Shown here piece by piece: positions 15,859-24,106 of a stretch of DNA of 64,000 nucleotides. Origin of the DNA: DASWTL01 sp966250385. GTDB taxonomy: Bacteria; Bacteroidota; Bacteroidia; Sphingobacteriales; Sphingobacteriaceae. The notes under the pieces were generated by a model. That model did not search any database. It worked only from the letters and a program-made list of their open reading frames with translations, and was not told the DNA's origin. Each line of letters begins with the position of its first letter. The first letter of the stretch is position 1. A program made the position numbers and the translations under genes. The DNA lies in NCBI GenBank assembly GCA_966250385.1, contig CBINHC010000002.1:1-64000 (forward strand), in the 5' to 3' direction.

Positions 15859-18276
15859 TTAGAACAACGCCGGGTATTTCTCAGGATTCGCTTCATTCAT
15901 CATGCTATAGATCTTTTCAATAACATCGTCCACTGACGGCTTTGAAAAATAGTCTCCGTCAGAGCCATATGGCGGACGGTGTGCTTTAGCGGTTAATGTA
16001 GCCGGTTGTCCATCCAGAAAGAAATACCCCTTCTGCACTTCCAGTACCTGCTGCAGGATATACGCCGAAGCGCCACCCGGTACATCCTCGTCAACCACCA
16101 GCAGTTTGCTGGTCTTCTCGAGTGAACGTGCCGATACGTGATTCACGTCAAATGGAAGCAGAGTCTGCGGATCCACGATCTCAACGGAAATACCCAGCTT
16201 TTCAAGCTCGATGGCAGCTTCCTGCACGACCCGTAAGGTAGACCCGTAAGAAATCACCGTAATATCAGAACCTGTCCGGATCACCTCAGCATGTCCCAAC
16301 GGAACGGTAAAATCGCCGATATTGGCAGGTAATTTTTCTTTCAGACGGTAGCCGTTCAGGTTCTCGATCACCAGTGCCGGCTCATCGGCGCGGAACAGCG
16401 TGTTGTACATTCCGGCTGCCTGTGTCATGTTACGCGGTACGCATACGTGAACCCCGCGAAGCGAATTAATGATCATACCCATCGGAGATCCGGAATGCCA
16501 GATGCCTTCCAGGCGGTGACCGCGGGTACGGATGATCAATGGTGCCTTCTGACCGGCCTTTGTCCGGTAACTCAGGGTCGCCAGGTCATCACTGAGGATG
16601 TTCAGGGCGAATAACAGGTAATCCAGGTACTGGATCTCAGCGATCGGTCTCAGGCCGCGTAACGCCAGACCGATACCCTGCCCCACGATGGTCATCTCCC
16701 GGATTCCGGTATCCGCAATCCTGTGCGTACCGTATTTGGTCTGCAATCCGGCAAAGCCCTGGTTCACATCCCCGATGTGACCGACATCTTCGCCGAACGC
16801 CACGAGCCGTGGATCCCGGCCGAAATTTGCATCGAAACAGGCGTTCAGGATTTCGCGTCCGTCCAGGCTCTTTGCATCATGGTCATATTCTGCAGGCACC
16901 ACCGGCACATTATCCGGGCGTTCTGCAGTTTCTGTAAATAGTTTGGAGTTATAACGGTCGTGGTTCAGCGCAGTCTGCTCCCTGTACCAGGTCAGCAGTG
17001 CATTCTTCGCTGGCGAACTATCGTTACGCAGAATCCGCAGCGCTTTGCGGGCTGCGCTGATGATGTCCTTGCGGCCCGGATCCAGTCCGGCCTCCAGCAG
17101 ACGGACGATGCCCGCGACCTCGTCATTGTCAATCGCTTTCGCCAGGCTGTAGAACGCCGCAGCATCCGCTTTGATGCCGGCATTGAAATCTGCCCATGCT
17201 TTTTTCTGGCATTCCCGGACATAGGCCTTGGCCTGTTGCTCCAGTTCAGCGAGCTGCTCCTCGGTTGCGATAGCCGATTCGATCATCCAGTTCCGCATCT
17301 GCACCAGGCAGTCGTATTCCTTCTCCCACGCCAGGCGGTCCTGTGATTTGTACCGCTCATGGGATCCTGAGGTCGAGTGGCCCTGTGGCTGCGTGACCTC
17401 CACGACATGGATCATCACCGGAATATGTTTTTCACGGCAGATCTGGATCGCTTTCTCGTAGGTCTCGCAAAGACCCGGGTAGTCCCAGCCCTTCACTTTG
17501 AAGATCTCGTACCCCTCCCCTTTTTCGTCGCGCTGGAATCCTTTCAGGATCTCGGAGATATCCTGTTTGGTGGTCTGGAATTCAGACGGGACGGAAATGC
17601 CGTAAGCATCGTCCCAGATGGAAATCGCCATCGGTATCTGTAATACGCCGGCCGCATTGACGGCTTCAAAGAAGACCCCTTCCGAGGTCGAAGCGTTACC
17701 GATCGTTCCGAACGCGACCTCATTTCCGTTCACCGAGAAATTCTTCAGGTATTCGAGCTCCGGATTGATCCGGTATAGTTTGGATGCATAGGCCAGTCCT
17801 ACAAGGCGCGCCATCTGGCCGCCGGTCGGTGAGATGTCGGATGAGGTATTCTTCATGGACACCTGATCTTTCCAGCTCCCGTCCGCATTGATCGTACGGG
17901 TAGAAAAATGGCAGTTCATCTGCCGGCCGGCCGAAGCAGGGTCTGCTTCAGGGTCTGTATTGGCATATAGTTGAGCAAAGAACTCAGTAATGGTGGTGAT
18001 ACCGGCGGCAAACGCGAACGTCTGATCCCGGTAGTAGCCGGACCGCCAGTCGCCGTTCCGGAAGGCCTTGGCCATAGCCAGCTGGGCGACTTCCTTTCCG
18101 TCTCCGAAGATGCCGAACTTGGCCTTTCCTGTCAGAACTTCCTTACGGCCGAGCAAGCTGGCCTGACGGCTTTCAAATGCTATTTTGTAGTCATTGATGA
18201 CGATGTCCTTGAAATCGTCAAAGCTGAGTTCTTGGCTGGAAGCCTGGCTGGTTATCTTCTCTTCTGTTCCTATCAT
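15859..18276 (-). CDS. 2-oxoacid dehydrogenase E1, fused alpha and beta subunits
   Basis: This 805-residue thiamine-diphosphate enzyme combines both E1 subunits that are usually separate. The alpha part (about 1-400) contains the cofactor-binding FGTIGNASTSEGVFFEAVNA region and ending N-A-x-x-Y-G-I-S-V segment (WDDAYGISVPSE); the beta part (about 470-805) holds LVAFGEDVGHIGDVNQGFAG, GIREMTIVGQGIGLALRGL, and PQTLLPFD near the C-terminus. Such fusions are common in Bacteroidota and are usually assigned to branched-chain or related 2-oxoacids, decarboxylating the substrate and passing the acyl group to an E2. E2 and E3 are not in the window. The gene stands alone with its own terminator. Confidence 0.9.
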   Translation of the reverse strand: MIGTEEKITSQASSQELSFDDFKDIVINDYKIAFESRQASLLGRKEVLTGKAKFGIFGDGKEVAQLAMAKAFRNGDWRSGYYRDQTFAFAAGITTITEFFAQLYANTDPEADPASAGRQMNCHFSTRTINADGSWKDQVSMKNTSSDISPTGGQMARLVGLAYASKLYRINPELEYLKNFSVNGNEVAFGTIGNASTSEGVFFEAVNAAGVLQIPMAISIWDDAYGISVPSEFQTTKQDISEILKGFQRDEKGEGYEIFKVKGWDYPGLCETYEKAIQICREKHIPVMIHVVEVTQPQGHSTSGSHERYKSQDRLAWEKEYDCLVQMRNWMIESAIATEEQLAELEQQAKAYVRECQKKAWADFNAGIKADAAAFYSLAKAIDNDEVAGIVRLLEAGLDPGRKDIISAARKALRILRNDSSPAKNALLTWYREQTALNHDRYNSKLFTETAERPDNVPVVPAEYDHDAKSLDGREILNACFDANFGRDPRLVAFGEDVGHIGDVNQGFAGLQTKYGTHRIADTGIREMTIVGQGIGLALRGLRPIAEIQYLDYLLFALNILSDDLATLSYRTKAGQKAPLIIRTRGHRLEGIWHSGSPMGMIINSLRGVHVCVPRNMTQAAGMYNTLFRADEPALVIENLNGYRLKEKLPANIGDFTVPLGHAEVIRTGSDITVISYGSTLRVVQEAAIELEKLGISVEIVDPQTLLPFDVNHVSARSLEKTSKLLVVDEDVPGGASAYILQQVLEVQKGYFFLDGQPATLTAKAHRPPYGSDGDYFSKPSVDDVIEKIYSMMNEANPEKYPALF

Positions 18277-18467
18277 ATTCTGGTTTATAGTCTGTCAAAA
18301 ATAACAAAACCCCGGCAAGTTCTGAATTTCAAATACATATTCTGCCTGGCGGACTCTTTCCCCAATATTATACTTTAGTTAAGGTTTCTTACGTTTCATG
18401 CAAAAAATCGCAACATATTTTCTGTATATTCGTTAAAGGTGAGTATCTGAAAGAAGATATTTATAGT

Positions 18468-18475
18468 TATATTTG
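18468..18475 (+). promoter_or_regulatory. -7 element of the DUF1573 gene
   Basis: TATATTTG matches TAnnTTTG, 19 bases before the ATG. Confidence 0.6.
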
Positions 18476-18494
18476 TTTAACAGTTATTAGCAAC

Positions 18495-18887
18495 ATGAAA
18501 AAGTTAATGATTTTATTGGCAGTGGTGATCGGGTTTACCTCCATGACTGCTATGAGAACCGCTGAAAAGGCAGAGTTCAAATTCGATAAAGAAACACATG
18601 ACTTCGGTAAGATCCCTCAGGGCAAACCGGTCAGCATTGACTTTAAATTCACCAATGTGGGGGATGAGCCGTTGATCATTACCAACGTCGAGTCGAGCTG
18701 TGGCTGTACGGTTCCTAAATTCACTTCGACTCCGGTTAAGAAAGGTGAAACCGGTACCATCACCGTAACCTACAACGCTGCAGCTGTAATGGCCTTCAAC
18801 AAGGCGGTTACTGTAAAATCGAACGCAAAGACTCCGGTCAAGTACCTGTATATCAAAGGTGAGGTTGTTTCAGCCAGCACCAAATAA
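18495..18887 (+). CDS. Exported DUF1573 protein
   Basis: This 130-residue protein has an N-terminal signal peptide and then a DUF1573 domain, an immunoglobulin-like (ASH/MSP-type) fold. The hallmarks are KETHDFGKIPQGKPVSIDFK, then FTNVGDEPLIITNVESSCGC, which includes the paired cysteines CGC, and TGTITVTYN. It is expected in the periplasm or cell envelope. The family's role is unknown. Own promoter and terminator mark it as a single-gene unit. Confidence 0.9.
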   Translation: MKKLMILLAVVIGFTSMTAMRTAEKAEFKFDKETHDFGKIPQGKPVSIDFKFTNVGDEPLIITNVESSCGCTVPKFTSTPVKKGETGTITVTYNAAAVMAFNKAVTVKSNAKTPVKYLYIKGEVVSASTK

Positions 18888-18910
18888 CACAGGCCAAGGA
18901 AATAATTTAT

Positions 18911-18938
18911 AAAACCCTTCCAAACGGAAGGGTTTTTT
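18911..18938 (+). terminator. Terminator of the DUF1573 gene
   Basis: AAAACCCTTCC pairs with GGAAGGGTTTT across a 4-base loop and is followed by T residues. Confidence 0.85.
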
Positions 18939-18946
18939 TATTTTTG
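18939..18946 (+). promoter_or_regulatory. -7 element of the aminotransferase gene
   Basis: TATTTTTG matches TAnnTTTG and lies 5 bases from the ATG, directly after the previous terminator. Confidence 0.6.
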
Positions 18947-18951
18947 CCCAT

Positions 18952-20184
18952 ATGCCAAAGATTAGTAGCAAAGGGCAAACCATGCCTGCTTCTCCGATTC
19001 GAAAACTTACACCTTTTGCCGAACAGGCGAAACGGGACGGAAAAAAAGTATACCACCTGAATATTGGTCAGCCGGACATCGAAACTCCGGAAGTGATGCT
19101 CAATGCCATCAAGAACATCACGTTCAAGGTCTGGGCTTATACCTCTTCGGAAGGAACGCTTGCATACCGCGAAAAGCTGGCCGAATACTACAATAAATTA
19201 AACTACGGGATCACCCTTGACAATATCCTGGTGACCAACGGCGGATCCGAAGCGATCACCATCGCCATGCAGACCTGTCTGGACTCAGGCGATGAGATCA
19301 TCATTCCCGAGCCATTCTACGCCAACTATAACGGTTTTGCGTGCATGAGCGACGTGGTGGTTAAACCGATCCTGTCCCATATCGAAAATGGTTTCGCACT
19401 GCCCGCTATCAGCGAGTTCGAAAAACTGATCACCGAGAAGACGAAGGCGATCATCATCTGTAATCCGAACAACCCGACCGGTTACCTGTATTCCAGGGAG
19501 GAACTTGAGGAACTGAAAAAGCTGTGCCTCAAATATGACCTTTACCTGTTCTCGGATGAAGCATACCGTGAGTTCTGCTATGATGGCAGATCGTTCGTTT
19601 CTCCGATGCACCTGGAAGGCCTGGACGAAAACGTGATCGTTATGGATACCGTCTCCAAACGGTACAGCGCATGCGGCGCCCGCCTGGGATGCCTGATCAC
19701 CAAGAACAAGGAAGTTCTTGCATCAGCACTGAAGTTTGCACAGGCTCGTTTAAGCCCGGGTATGGTTGCTCAGATCGCCGGAACGGCTGCCGTAGACACC
19801 CCGGACTCGTACTTCGAGGCGGTAAACAATGAATATACCGAGCGCCGGAACATCCTGGTGAACTCATTAAATAAGATTGAAGGCGTGTTCTGTCCGAACC
19901 CGGGCGGTGCCTTCTATGTGGTTGCCAGGTTCCCGATCGATAATGCGGACCGCTTCTGCCAGTGGATGCTTGAGGAGTTCAGTTATGACAATCAGACAGT
20001 CATGATGGCCCCTGCCACCGGTTTTTACAGCAGTCCTGACGCCGGGACAGATGAAGTGCGATTGGCATACGTTTTGAAAAAGGAAGATCTGGAAGCGGCA
20101 ATCAAGTGCCTGGAAGTTGCGCTTGCGCAATACCCGGGCCGGACGGTCAGCCGTGACCAGCAAACAATAGTGAACAGTAAATAA
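18952..20184 (+). CDS. Class I PLP-dependent aminotransferase
   Basis: This 410-residue cytoplasmic enzyme transfers amino groups between amino acids and 2-oxoacids. The N-terminal LNIGQPDIETP, the cofactor loop TNGGSEAITIAMQTCLD, the IICNPNNPTGYLYS segment with the PLP-binding asparagine, the YLFSDEAYREF motif with the aspartate, and the Schiff-base lysine in VSKRYSACGARLG are all present. Substrate is uncertain; aspartate or an aromatic acid would fit, and the nearby aromatic cluster makes the latter plausible but unproven. Confidence 0.9.
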   Translation: MPKISSKGQTMPASPIRKLTPFAEQAKRDGKKVYHLNIGQPDIETPEVMLNAIKNITFKVWAYTSSEGTLAYREKLAEYYNKLNYGITLDNILVTNGGSEAITIAMQTCLDSGDEIIIPEPFYANYNGFACMSDVVVKPILSHIENGFALPAISEFEKLITEKTKAIIICNPNNPTGYLYSREELEELKKLCLKYDLYLFSDEAYREFCYDGRSFVSPMHLEGLDENVIVMDTVSKRYSACGARLGCLITKNKEVLASALKFAQARLSPGMVAQIAGTAAVDTPDSYFEAVNNEYTERRNILVNSLNKIEGVFCPNPGGAFYVVARFPIDNADRFCQWMLEEFSYDNQTVMMAPATGFYSSPDAGTDEVRLAYVLKKEDLEAAIKCLEVALAQYPGRTVSRDQQTIVNSK

Positions 20185-20202
20185 ATAGTATCAGGCAATA
20201 AT

Positions 20203-20210
20203 TATCTTTG
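20203..20210 (+). promoter_or_regulatory. -7 element upstream of ssrA
   Basis: TATCTTTG matches TAnnTTTG; transcription from here would give a pre-tmRNA with about 80 extra 5' bases. Confidence 0.5.
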
Positions 20211-20294
20211 ACGCGGAGCGTTAATAGGAAAACCAAGGGCAAGGAACCCCTTGCCTCAGGTCGAGGTTTAAAGCCTGATATTACAATTACATAT

Positions 20295-20660
20295 GGGGTC
20301 GACCGGAATTGACAGGATGGCGATAAGTATGTAAGCATGCAGCGCGTTGTGAGACTAGCGCTCTAATCTGAACTCTCAAACTACAATTGGCGAAAATAAC
20401 TACGCCTTAGCTGCCTAATTTAGAATTAGACAAGCTTTTGTTCCGCTAGGCTCTGTTCTGTAGCTTAGCATCAGGAGCATCGAACAACAGGACTGGCCAG
20501 GGTTTAATGGTGTGATAACCCGGTGAGACAAGACACCTACGGAAGACGGTACAGGTAAGCCGCTGACCTTCCCCTTCCCGACAATTAAACAGTAGGCTAA
20601 GCATGTAGAAAGCATAATTTATTCCATGTTTGGACGAGGGTTCGAATCCCTCCGGCTCCA
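20295..20660 (+). ncRNA. ssrA: tmRNA
   Basis: tmRNA rescues stalled ribosomes and tags the nascent protein. The 5' end GGGGTCG pairs with CGGCTCC at the 3' end; the 5' side shows the usual GGAATTGACAGGATGG, and the 3' arm has GGACGAGGGTTCGAATCCC. The tag frame reads GGC GAA AAT AAC TAC GCC TTA GCT GCC TAA, giving GENNYALAA, a Bacteroidota-type tag. CCA is not encoded. Its 3' end is the left boundary of the sulfur island: the same sequence recurs at 29.05 kb. Confidence 0.95.
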
Positions 20661-20713
20661 CAACAAACTGTTCCAGATCCCTCTGAGTGAAAACTCAGGG
20701 GGATTTTTTTTTG
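20600..20713 (+). repeat. Left ssrA-end repeat of the sulfur island (attL-like)
   Basis: The last 60 bases of tmRNA and its terminator recur with small changes at 29051-29160. The identical core includes CGAGGGTTCGAATCCCTCC and GCATAATTTATT. This copy is intact and restores ssrA, as expected for an element that integrates into a tRNA-like 3' end. Confidence 0.85.
20675..20712 (+). terminator. Terminator of ssrA
   Basis: GATCCCTCTGAGT pairs with ACTCAGGGGGAT around a GAAA-type loop and is followed by at least eight T. Confidence 0.85.
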
Positions 20714-20926
20714 CACATCATGAGAAACAATAGTTCCAGTTTCTCTTATCTGAAAGAGGTTTTCTGTAATTTGGCAATGGCAGGAAATTAACTTTTCGCT
20801 CCCGCTCAATAAAACATCCGAATCACCCGAAAAACTGCGCCTACCTGTCAGAGAAGCACTTTTTTTTCGGCATCGGGTAGGCCTTCAACCCGGTGACGAC
20901 TACTTCAATCTTGTCATTTATCTATA

Positions 20927-20934
20927 TACCTTTG
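20927..20934 (+). promoter_or_regulatory. -7 element of the island Crp/Fnr gene
   Basis: TACCTTTG matches TAnnTTTG and lies 3 bases before ATG 20938. No operator of the island type stands at the spacing seen for the other island promoters, so autoregulation is not evident. Confidence 0.6.
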
Positions 20935-20937
20935 ACT

Positions 20938-21582
20938 ATGCATGAGGAATTAACCGTATCGGACTACGTCAATAAGTTCTTTCCCCGGTTTGAGCCGGCT
21001 CTGAAAGAACGGCTGATAGCCAGCTGTTCGGTTAAGAAATTTCCGGCAGGAGAAGTCCTGATGTCCCCGGGCCAGTATTTTCGATCGACCATGCTGATCG
21101 TGGAAGGACGGGTTAAACTCTACAGGCAGGGTGACGAAGGCAACGAATTCTTCCTTTACTATATTGAGCCGGGCGGAGCATGTGCGCTCTCGATGATCTG
21201 TGCCGCCAAACAGGAAAGGAGTGAAATTATGGCCAAGGCGGTAGAAGATACGGTTGCCTTACTAATCCCTCTGCAACTGATGGATGAGCTGATGCGTGAC
21301 TATAAGACCTGGTATTATTTCGTCCTGGAAACGTATCGGAACCGCTTTGAGGAACTCCTGACATTGGTTGACAACATTGCATTCAAGAGCATGGATGAGC
21401 GCCTGGAATTCTACCTGAAACAGCAATCGCAAAAGTTAGGGACCAACCAGCTGAATATTACCCATCAGGAGATTGCCAATGATCTGAGTACTTCCCGCGA
21501 GGTAATTTCGCGCTTGTTGAAGAAGATGGAGCAGCGTGGTGATCTGCTCCTGCATCGAAACTATATCGAATGGAAACGTTAA
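20938..21582 (+). CDS. Crp/Fnr-family regulator of the sulfur island
   Basis: This 214-residue protein has a cyclic-nucleotide-type sensor domain (about 20-140, VKKFPAGEVLMSPGQYFRST and FFLYYIEPGGACALSMI), a dimer helix and a winged helix with the recognition segment DLSTSREVISRLLKKMEQ. The R-E-x-x-S-R pattern in that helix is like CRP and fits operators of the form GTGAC-N4-GTCAC, three of which lie in front of island genes. Single cysteines (CALSMIC) are present but no four-cysteine Fe-S motif as in Fnr; a thiol-based or persulfide sensor is possible. The start ATG follows directly after a -7 element. Confidence 0.85.
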   Translation: MHEELTVSDYVNKFFPRFEPALKERLIASCSVKKFPAGEVLMSPGQYFRSTMLIVEGRVKLYRQGDEGNEFFLYYIEPGGACALSMICAAKQERSEIMAKAVEDTVALLIPLQLMDELMRDYKTWYYFVLETYRNRFEELLTLVDNIAFKSMDERLEFYLKQQSQKLGTNQLNITHQEIANDLSTSREVISRLLKKMEQRGDLLLHRNYIEWKR

Positions 21583-21612
21583 CCGCCAGTTTCCTGCCGG
21601 TACTCATTCCTG

Positions 21613-21634
21613 GTCTGTGACAATTGTCACAGAC
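21613..21634 (+). promoter_or_regulatory. Crp/Fnr operator 1 of the sulfur island
   Basis: A perfect 22-bp palindrome with the core TGTGACAATTGTCACA is centred at 21623.5. The weak -7 GATCTTTG ends at 21660, 36.5 bases downstream of the centre, which places the operator near -43 as for a class II activator site. Confidence 0.8.
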
Positions 21635-21682
21635 ATTCGCTTGTATTCTGCGGATCTTTGCATCAAAGAAAACCGGATACCC

Positions 21683-21934
21683 ATGGAAAGGCTTCAGAAA
21701 ACACTATTTACAGGTTGGAATTTCATGAGATGGCTCAGACTGCTAATGGGGCTGATCGTCGCTTACCAGGCCATCGAATTACACAACGGCCTCCTTGGAA
21801 TGCTGGCAGGTCTGTTTATTTTTCAGGCACTGGCAAACGTGGCCTGCTGCGGGACAGGTGCCTGCCGAGTCACTCCGCTAGGGAAAAACAGAAACAAAAC
21901 GGTTGATGTTGAATTTAAAGAAATCAGGAGCTAA
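21683..21934 (+). CDS. DUF2892 membrane protein
   Basis: This 83-residue protein has two predicted membrane helices (MRWLRLLMGLIVAYQAIELH and LLGMLAGLFIFQALANVACC) with a following C-C-G-T-G-A-C cluster. It matches the DUF2892/YgaP-type inner-membrane module that often accompanies rhodaneses. The cysteine cluster could handle sulfur transfer, but this is inference. The long upstream frame is spurious because the operator and promoter lie within it. It is the first gene behind operator 1, followed 15 bases later by a thioredoxin. Confidence 0.75.
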   Translation: MERLQKTLFTGWNFMRWLRLLMGLIVAYQAIELHNGLLGMLAGLFIFQALANVACCGTGACRVTPLGKNRNKTVDVEFKEIRS

Positions 21935-21948
21935 CAAGAAACACAGAT

Positions 21949-22245
21949 ATGGCAACATTTTTTGAAATCATAAATTCGGATAAACCTGTACTCGTCGACT
22001 TCTCTGCAGAATGGTGCGGGCCATGCAAAATGATGGCGCCAATTTTGGAGCAGCTCAAGCGGATAGTCGGCGAAAATGCAACCATTTTGAAGGTTGACGT
22101 AGACAAAAATCCGGAGGTGGCGCAATCCTATCGTATTCAGGGAGTTCCTACCCTTATCTTATTCAAAAACGGCGACACCAAATGGCGCCAGTCGGGCGTG
22201 ATGCAGGCCAGTCAGCTGAAACAGGTTATCGATCAGTATACCTAA
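21949..22245 (+). CDS. trxA: Thioredoxin
   Basis: This 98-residue protein is a full thioredoxin. The active site is FSAEWCGPCKMMAP at about residues 18-32, with the cis-proline segment QGVPTLILFKNG near 65. It reduces disulfides and persulfides in the cytoplasm. In this island it probably supplies electrons to sulfur-handling enzymes. An AAGGAGGA stretch follows the stop codon but no gene starts close enough to use it. Confidence 0.92.
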   Translation: MATFFEIINSDKPVLVDFSAEWCGPCKMMAPILEQLKRIVGENATILKVDVDKNPEVAQSYRIQGVPTLILFKNGDTKWRQSGVMQASQLKQVIDQYT

Positions 22246-22284
22246 AGGAGGATCTGTTCGTTTGAGAACACAACATAGGATGTT

Positions 22285-22292
22285 TATTTTTG
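22285..22292 (+). promoter_or_regulatory. -7 element upstream of the 127-aa lipoprotein gene
   Basis: TATTTTTG matches TAnnTTTG, 27 bases upstream of ATG 22320. Confidence 0.45.
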
Positions 22293-22319
22293 GCGGGCAA
22301 CGCCTTTCTGGAAAAGTAT

Positions 22320-22703
22320 ATGATTAAGAGCCTCACCTTCTGGAAAACAAGATCAGCAGCAGTTTTTGCCCTGACCCTCCTGTTCCTCACTTTGGGCTCA
22401 TGTCCGGTGAAGAAGGTTTTCCGGATTTCATTCTTTTCTACGGCCCCCACCGGGCAGGAAACCGGGAAAGCCGCAACCCCTATCGGGGTGTCCTGTACTA
22501 CCAGCGAAGAACCTGCGGTCAAAGCTTCCGTTAATCCCGGACGCGCAACGAATCCGGTACCGCCACCAGCAGATCTCCAAATCTTAACAGCCTTGCTGTT
22601 GGGTCTGCTTCCGGCTGCTCGAACGCAGCGTTTTCCAGTTTCCGCCCCGGAAGAACTGCATCCTGTTCCGGTATATCTGAAGAACTGCACGCTCATAATT
22701 TGA
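22320..22703 (+). CDS. Putative lipoprotein, 127 aa
   Basis: I do not recognise the family. The N-terminus (MIKSLTFWKTRSAAVFALTL, then LFLTLGSC) fits a signal peptide ending in a lipobox cysteine. The rest is low in structure and rich in proline, threonine and alanine, with a hydrophobic segment near residue 90. The C-terminal half may be spurious, since the frame is compositionally odd and overlaps nothing conserved. It lies between thioredoxin and the TlpA-type protein. Confidence 0.4.
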   Translation: MIKSLTFWKTRSAAVFALTLLFLTLGSCPVKKVFRISFFSTAPTGQETGKAATPIGVSCTTSEEPAVKASVNPGRATNPVPPPADLQILTALLLGLLPAARTQRFPVSAPEELHPVPVYLKNCTLII

Positions 22704-22828
22704 TCCCTGTCCTGCTTCTTCGTCAGCAGAGATCGTTGGTTGACCACTCCGTGCGGTCAGCCATGCTCAGGGCCTTCTGCCGGGCTTTTGACACCTCTGT
22801 ATCCCAAAAAATTCAGTGTTTACCATAC

Positions 22829-22848
22829 CCGGGCACCATGGTGCCCGG
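22829..22848. promoter_or_regulatory. 20-bp perfect palindrome upstream of the TlpA-type gene
   Basis: CCGGGCACCATGGTGCCCGG is a perfect inverted repeat 14 bases before ATG 22862. It lacks a T run, so it is not a usual terminator. It could be an RNA hairpin that affects translation or an operator. Confidence 0.5.
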
Positions 22849-22861
22849 ACATTATAATTCT

Positions 22862-23500
22862 ATGTTCAAAATGAAACAAAAGATCTTTTCCAAACCCGGA
22901 ATCATTACCTCCGTTATTGTATTATCAGTGGCTGTTCTGCTGATCAGCCCGGACGCAAAAGCATTTCTGATCAACAACTTAAAAAATATCGGCCTGATAA
23001 AAGCCGAAACAGGCATTACCCAAACAGGCAGTCAGCCGGGTGTAGCCCCTGCTGAACCCCTGCCAGCCCCTTCAAGCGAGGAGGCGCCCCTGGCCCCCCC
23101 GGTAGTTTTCAAAGACGGTGCGGGCAAAACCATTGATATCTCCAAACAAAAAGGCAAGGTGATTTTCATCAATTTCTGGGCCACCTGGTGTCCCCCATGT
23201 GTGGCTGAAATGCCATCCATCGATAAATTAAAGGCAGAACTCCATAATGAGAACATGCTGTTCCTGATGGTGGATGTGGATGATAACTACAAAAAGTCAA
23301 GCAGGTTCATGGCGAGTAACAAGTATAGCCTGCCGGTCTACACGCCTGCCAGTGAGATCCCGGAAAGTCTTCTGTCCGGGGCCATCCCAACGACCATCAT
23401 CATTGACAAAGAAGGCCGGGTAATAGGCCGTCACGAGGGCGCCGGCGATTATTCAAGGCCGGAAGTGATCAAATTCTTCAGAGACCTTCTCAGTAAATAA
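22862..23500 (+). CDS. Membrane-anchored TlpA-type thioredoxin
   Basis: This 212-residue protein has an N-terminal anchor helix (GIITSVIVLSVAVLLI), a proline/alanine-rich linker (about 60-80) and a thioredoxin domain with ATWCPPCVAEMP near residue 105 and SGAIPTTIIIDKEG with the cis-proline. It faces the periplasm and is a reductant or oxidant of exported proteins. The true start is ATG 22862; the longer frame upstream is not supported. Confidence 0.85.
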   Translation: MFKMKQKIFSKPGIITSVIVLSVAVLLISPDAKAFLINNLKNIGLIKAETGITQTGSQPGVAPAEPLPAPSSEEAPLAPPVVFKDGAGKTIDISKQKGKVIFINFWATWCPPCVAEMPSIDKLKAELHNENMLFLMVDVDDNYKKSSRFMASNKYSLPVYTPASEIPESLLSGAIPTTIIIDKEGRVIGRHEGAGDYSRPEVIKFFRDLLSK

Positions 23501-23534
23501 GGTAGTTATTGGACAACAGTAACTAAATTTAAGC

Positions 23535-24005
23535 ATGCAACGCCCCGCCAAGGACCGGCTCTTTGTTACTGTTCAGCTAATACTTTTTATCATGTATTTC
23601 CTGGTGCCACCCATCGTGCGGTGGCACCTTCCCGGCGGGTGGAATTTACTGACCCTCATTCCGGCAGCATCCGGAATTGTCATTTGCATAACCAGCGTTT
23701 TACAGTTAAAACGTAATCTCACCCCATTTCCTTCACCTGTTCCCGGTGGTCAACTAATTACCTCTGGAATGTTTAAATGGGCCAGACATCCGATCTATTC
23801 CGGCCTGATTCTGTTTTTTACGGCTTTTGCAGTATATCAGGGAAGTTTAGGCAAGGTGCTGGTTGCCCTGCTCCTCCTGGTCTTGTTCTATGTTAAATCC
23901 AGGTATGAAGAGCACCTTCTTGAAAAATCTTACCTGCTTTATCTTCAATACAAACGGCGCACCGGCCGCTTTTTTCCAAAGTTCCGCAAGCGCACCATTA
24001 AATAA
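23535..24005 (+). CDS. Isoprenylcysteine methyltransferase-like membrane protein
   Basis: This 156-residue membrane protein belongs to the ICMT/PEMT-like family. Four hydrophobic helices are visible, along with the signature SGMFKWARHPIYSGLILFF and the terminal glutamates in KSRYEEHLLEKSY. These bacterial proteins bind S-adenosylmethionine and methylate lipids or small thiols; the substrate is unknown. Methylation of a sulfur compound would suit the island but is speculative. Confidence 0.8.
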   Translation: MQRPAKDRLFVTVQLILFIMYFLVPPIVRWHLPGGWNLLTLIPAASGIVICITSVLQLKRNLTPFPSPVPGGQLITSGMFKWARHPIYSGLILFFTAFAVYQGSLGKVLVALLLLVLFYVKSRYEEHLLEKSYLLYLQYKRRTGRFFPKFRKRTIK

Positions 24006-24045
24006 TTAACAACAGAATGCGTTTTTACCGGCATTCCTGCGCCGT

Positions 24046-24059
24046 GTGACTTTTGTCAC
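24046..24059 (+). promoter_or_regulatory. Crp/Fnr operator 2 of the sulfur island
   Basis: GTGACTTTTGTCAC is centred at 24052.5. The consensus -7 TACCTTTG ends at 24089, again 36.5 bases away. It controls the TSUP permease gene. Confidence 0.8.
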
Positions 24060-24081
24060 CGCCCCCCCCTCCAGGTGGTCC

Positions 24082-24089
24082 TACCTTTG
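24082..24089 (+). promoter_or_regulatory. -7 element of the island TSUP gene
   Basis: TACCTTTG matches TAnnTTTG and lies 17 bases before ATG 24107, fixing that start. Confidence 0.65.
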
Positions 24090-24106
24090 TTGTATTAAAC
24101 AGAACT

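Noticed and set aside
20893..20907. GGTGAC before the island regulator as an autoregulatory operator
   Set aside because: Only one half-site is present and the spacing to the -7 differs from the three real operators.
22247..22253. AAGGAGG after thioredoxin as ribosome site for the next gene
   Set aside because: No start codon lies within a usable distance; the next plausible ATG is about 70 bases away.
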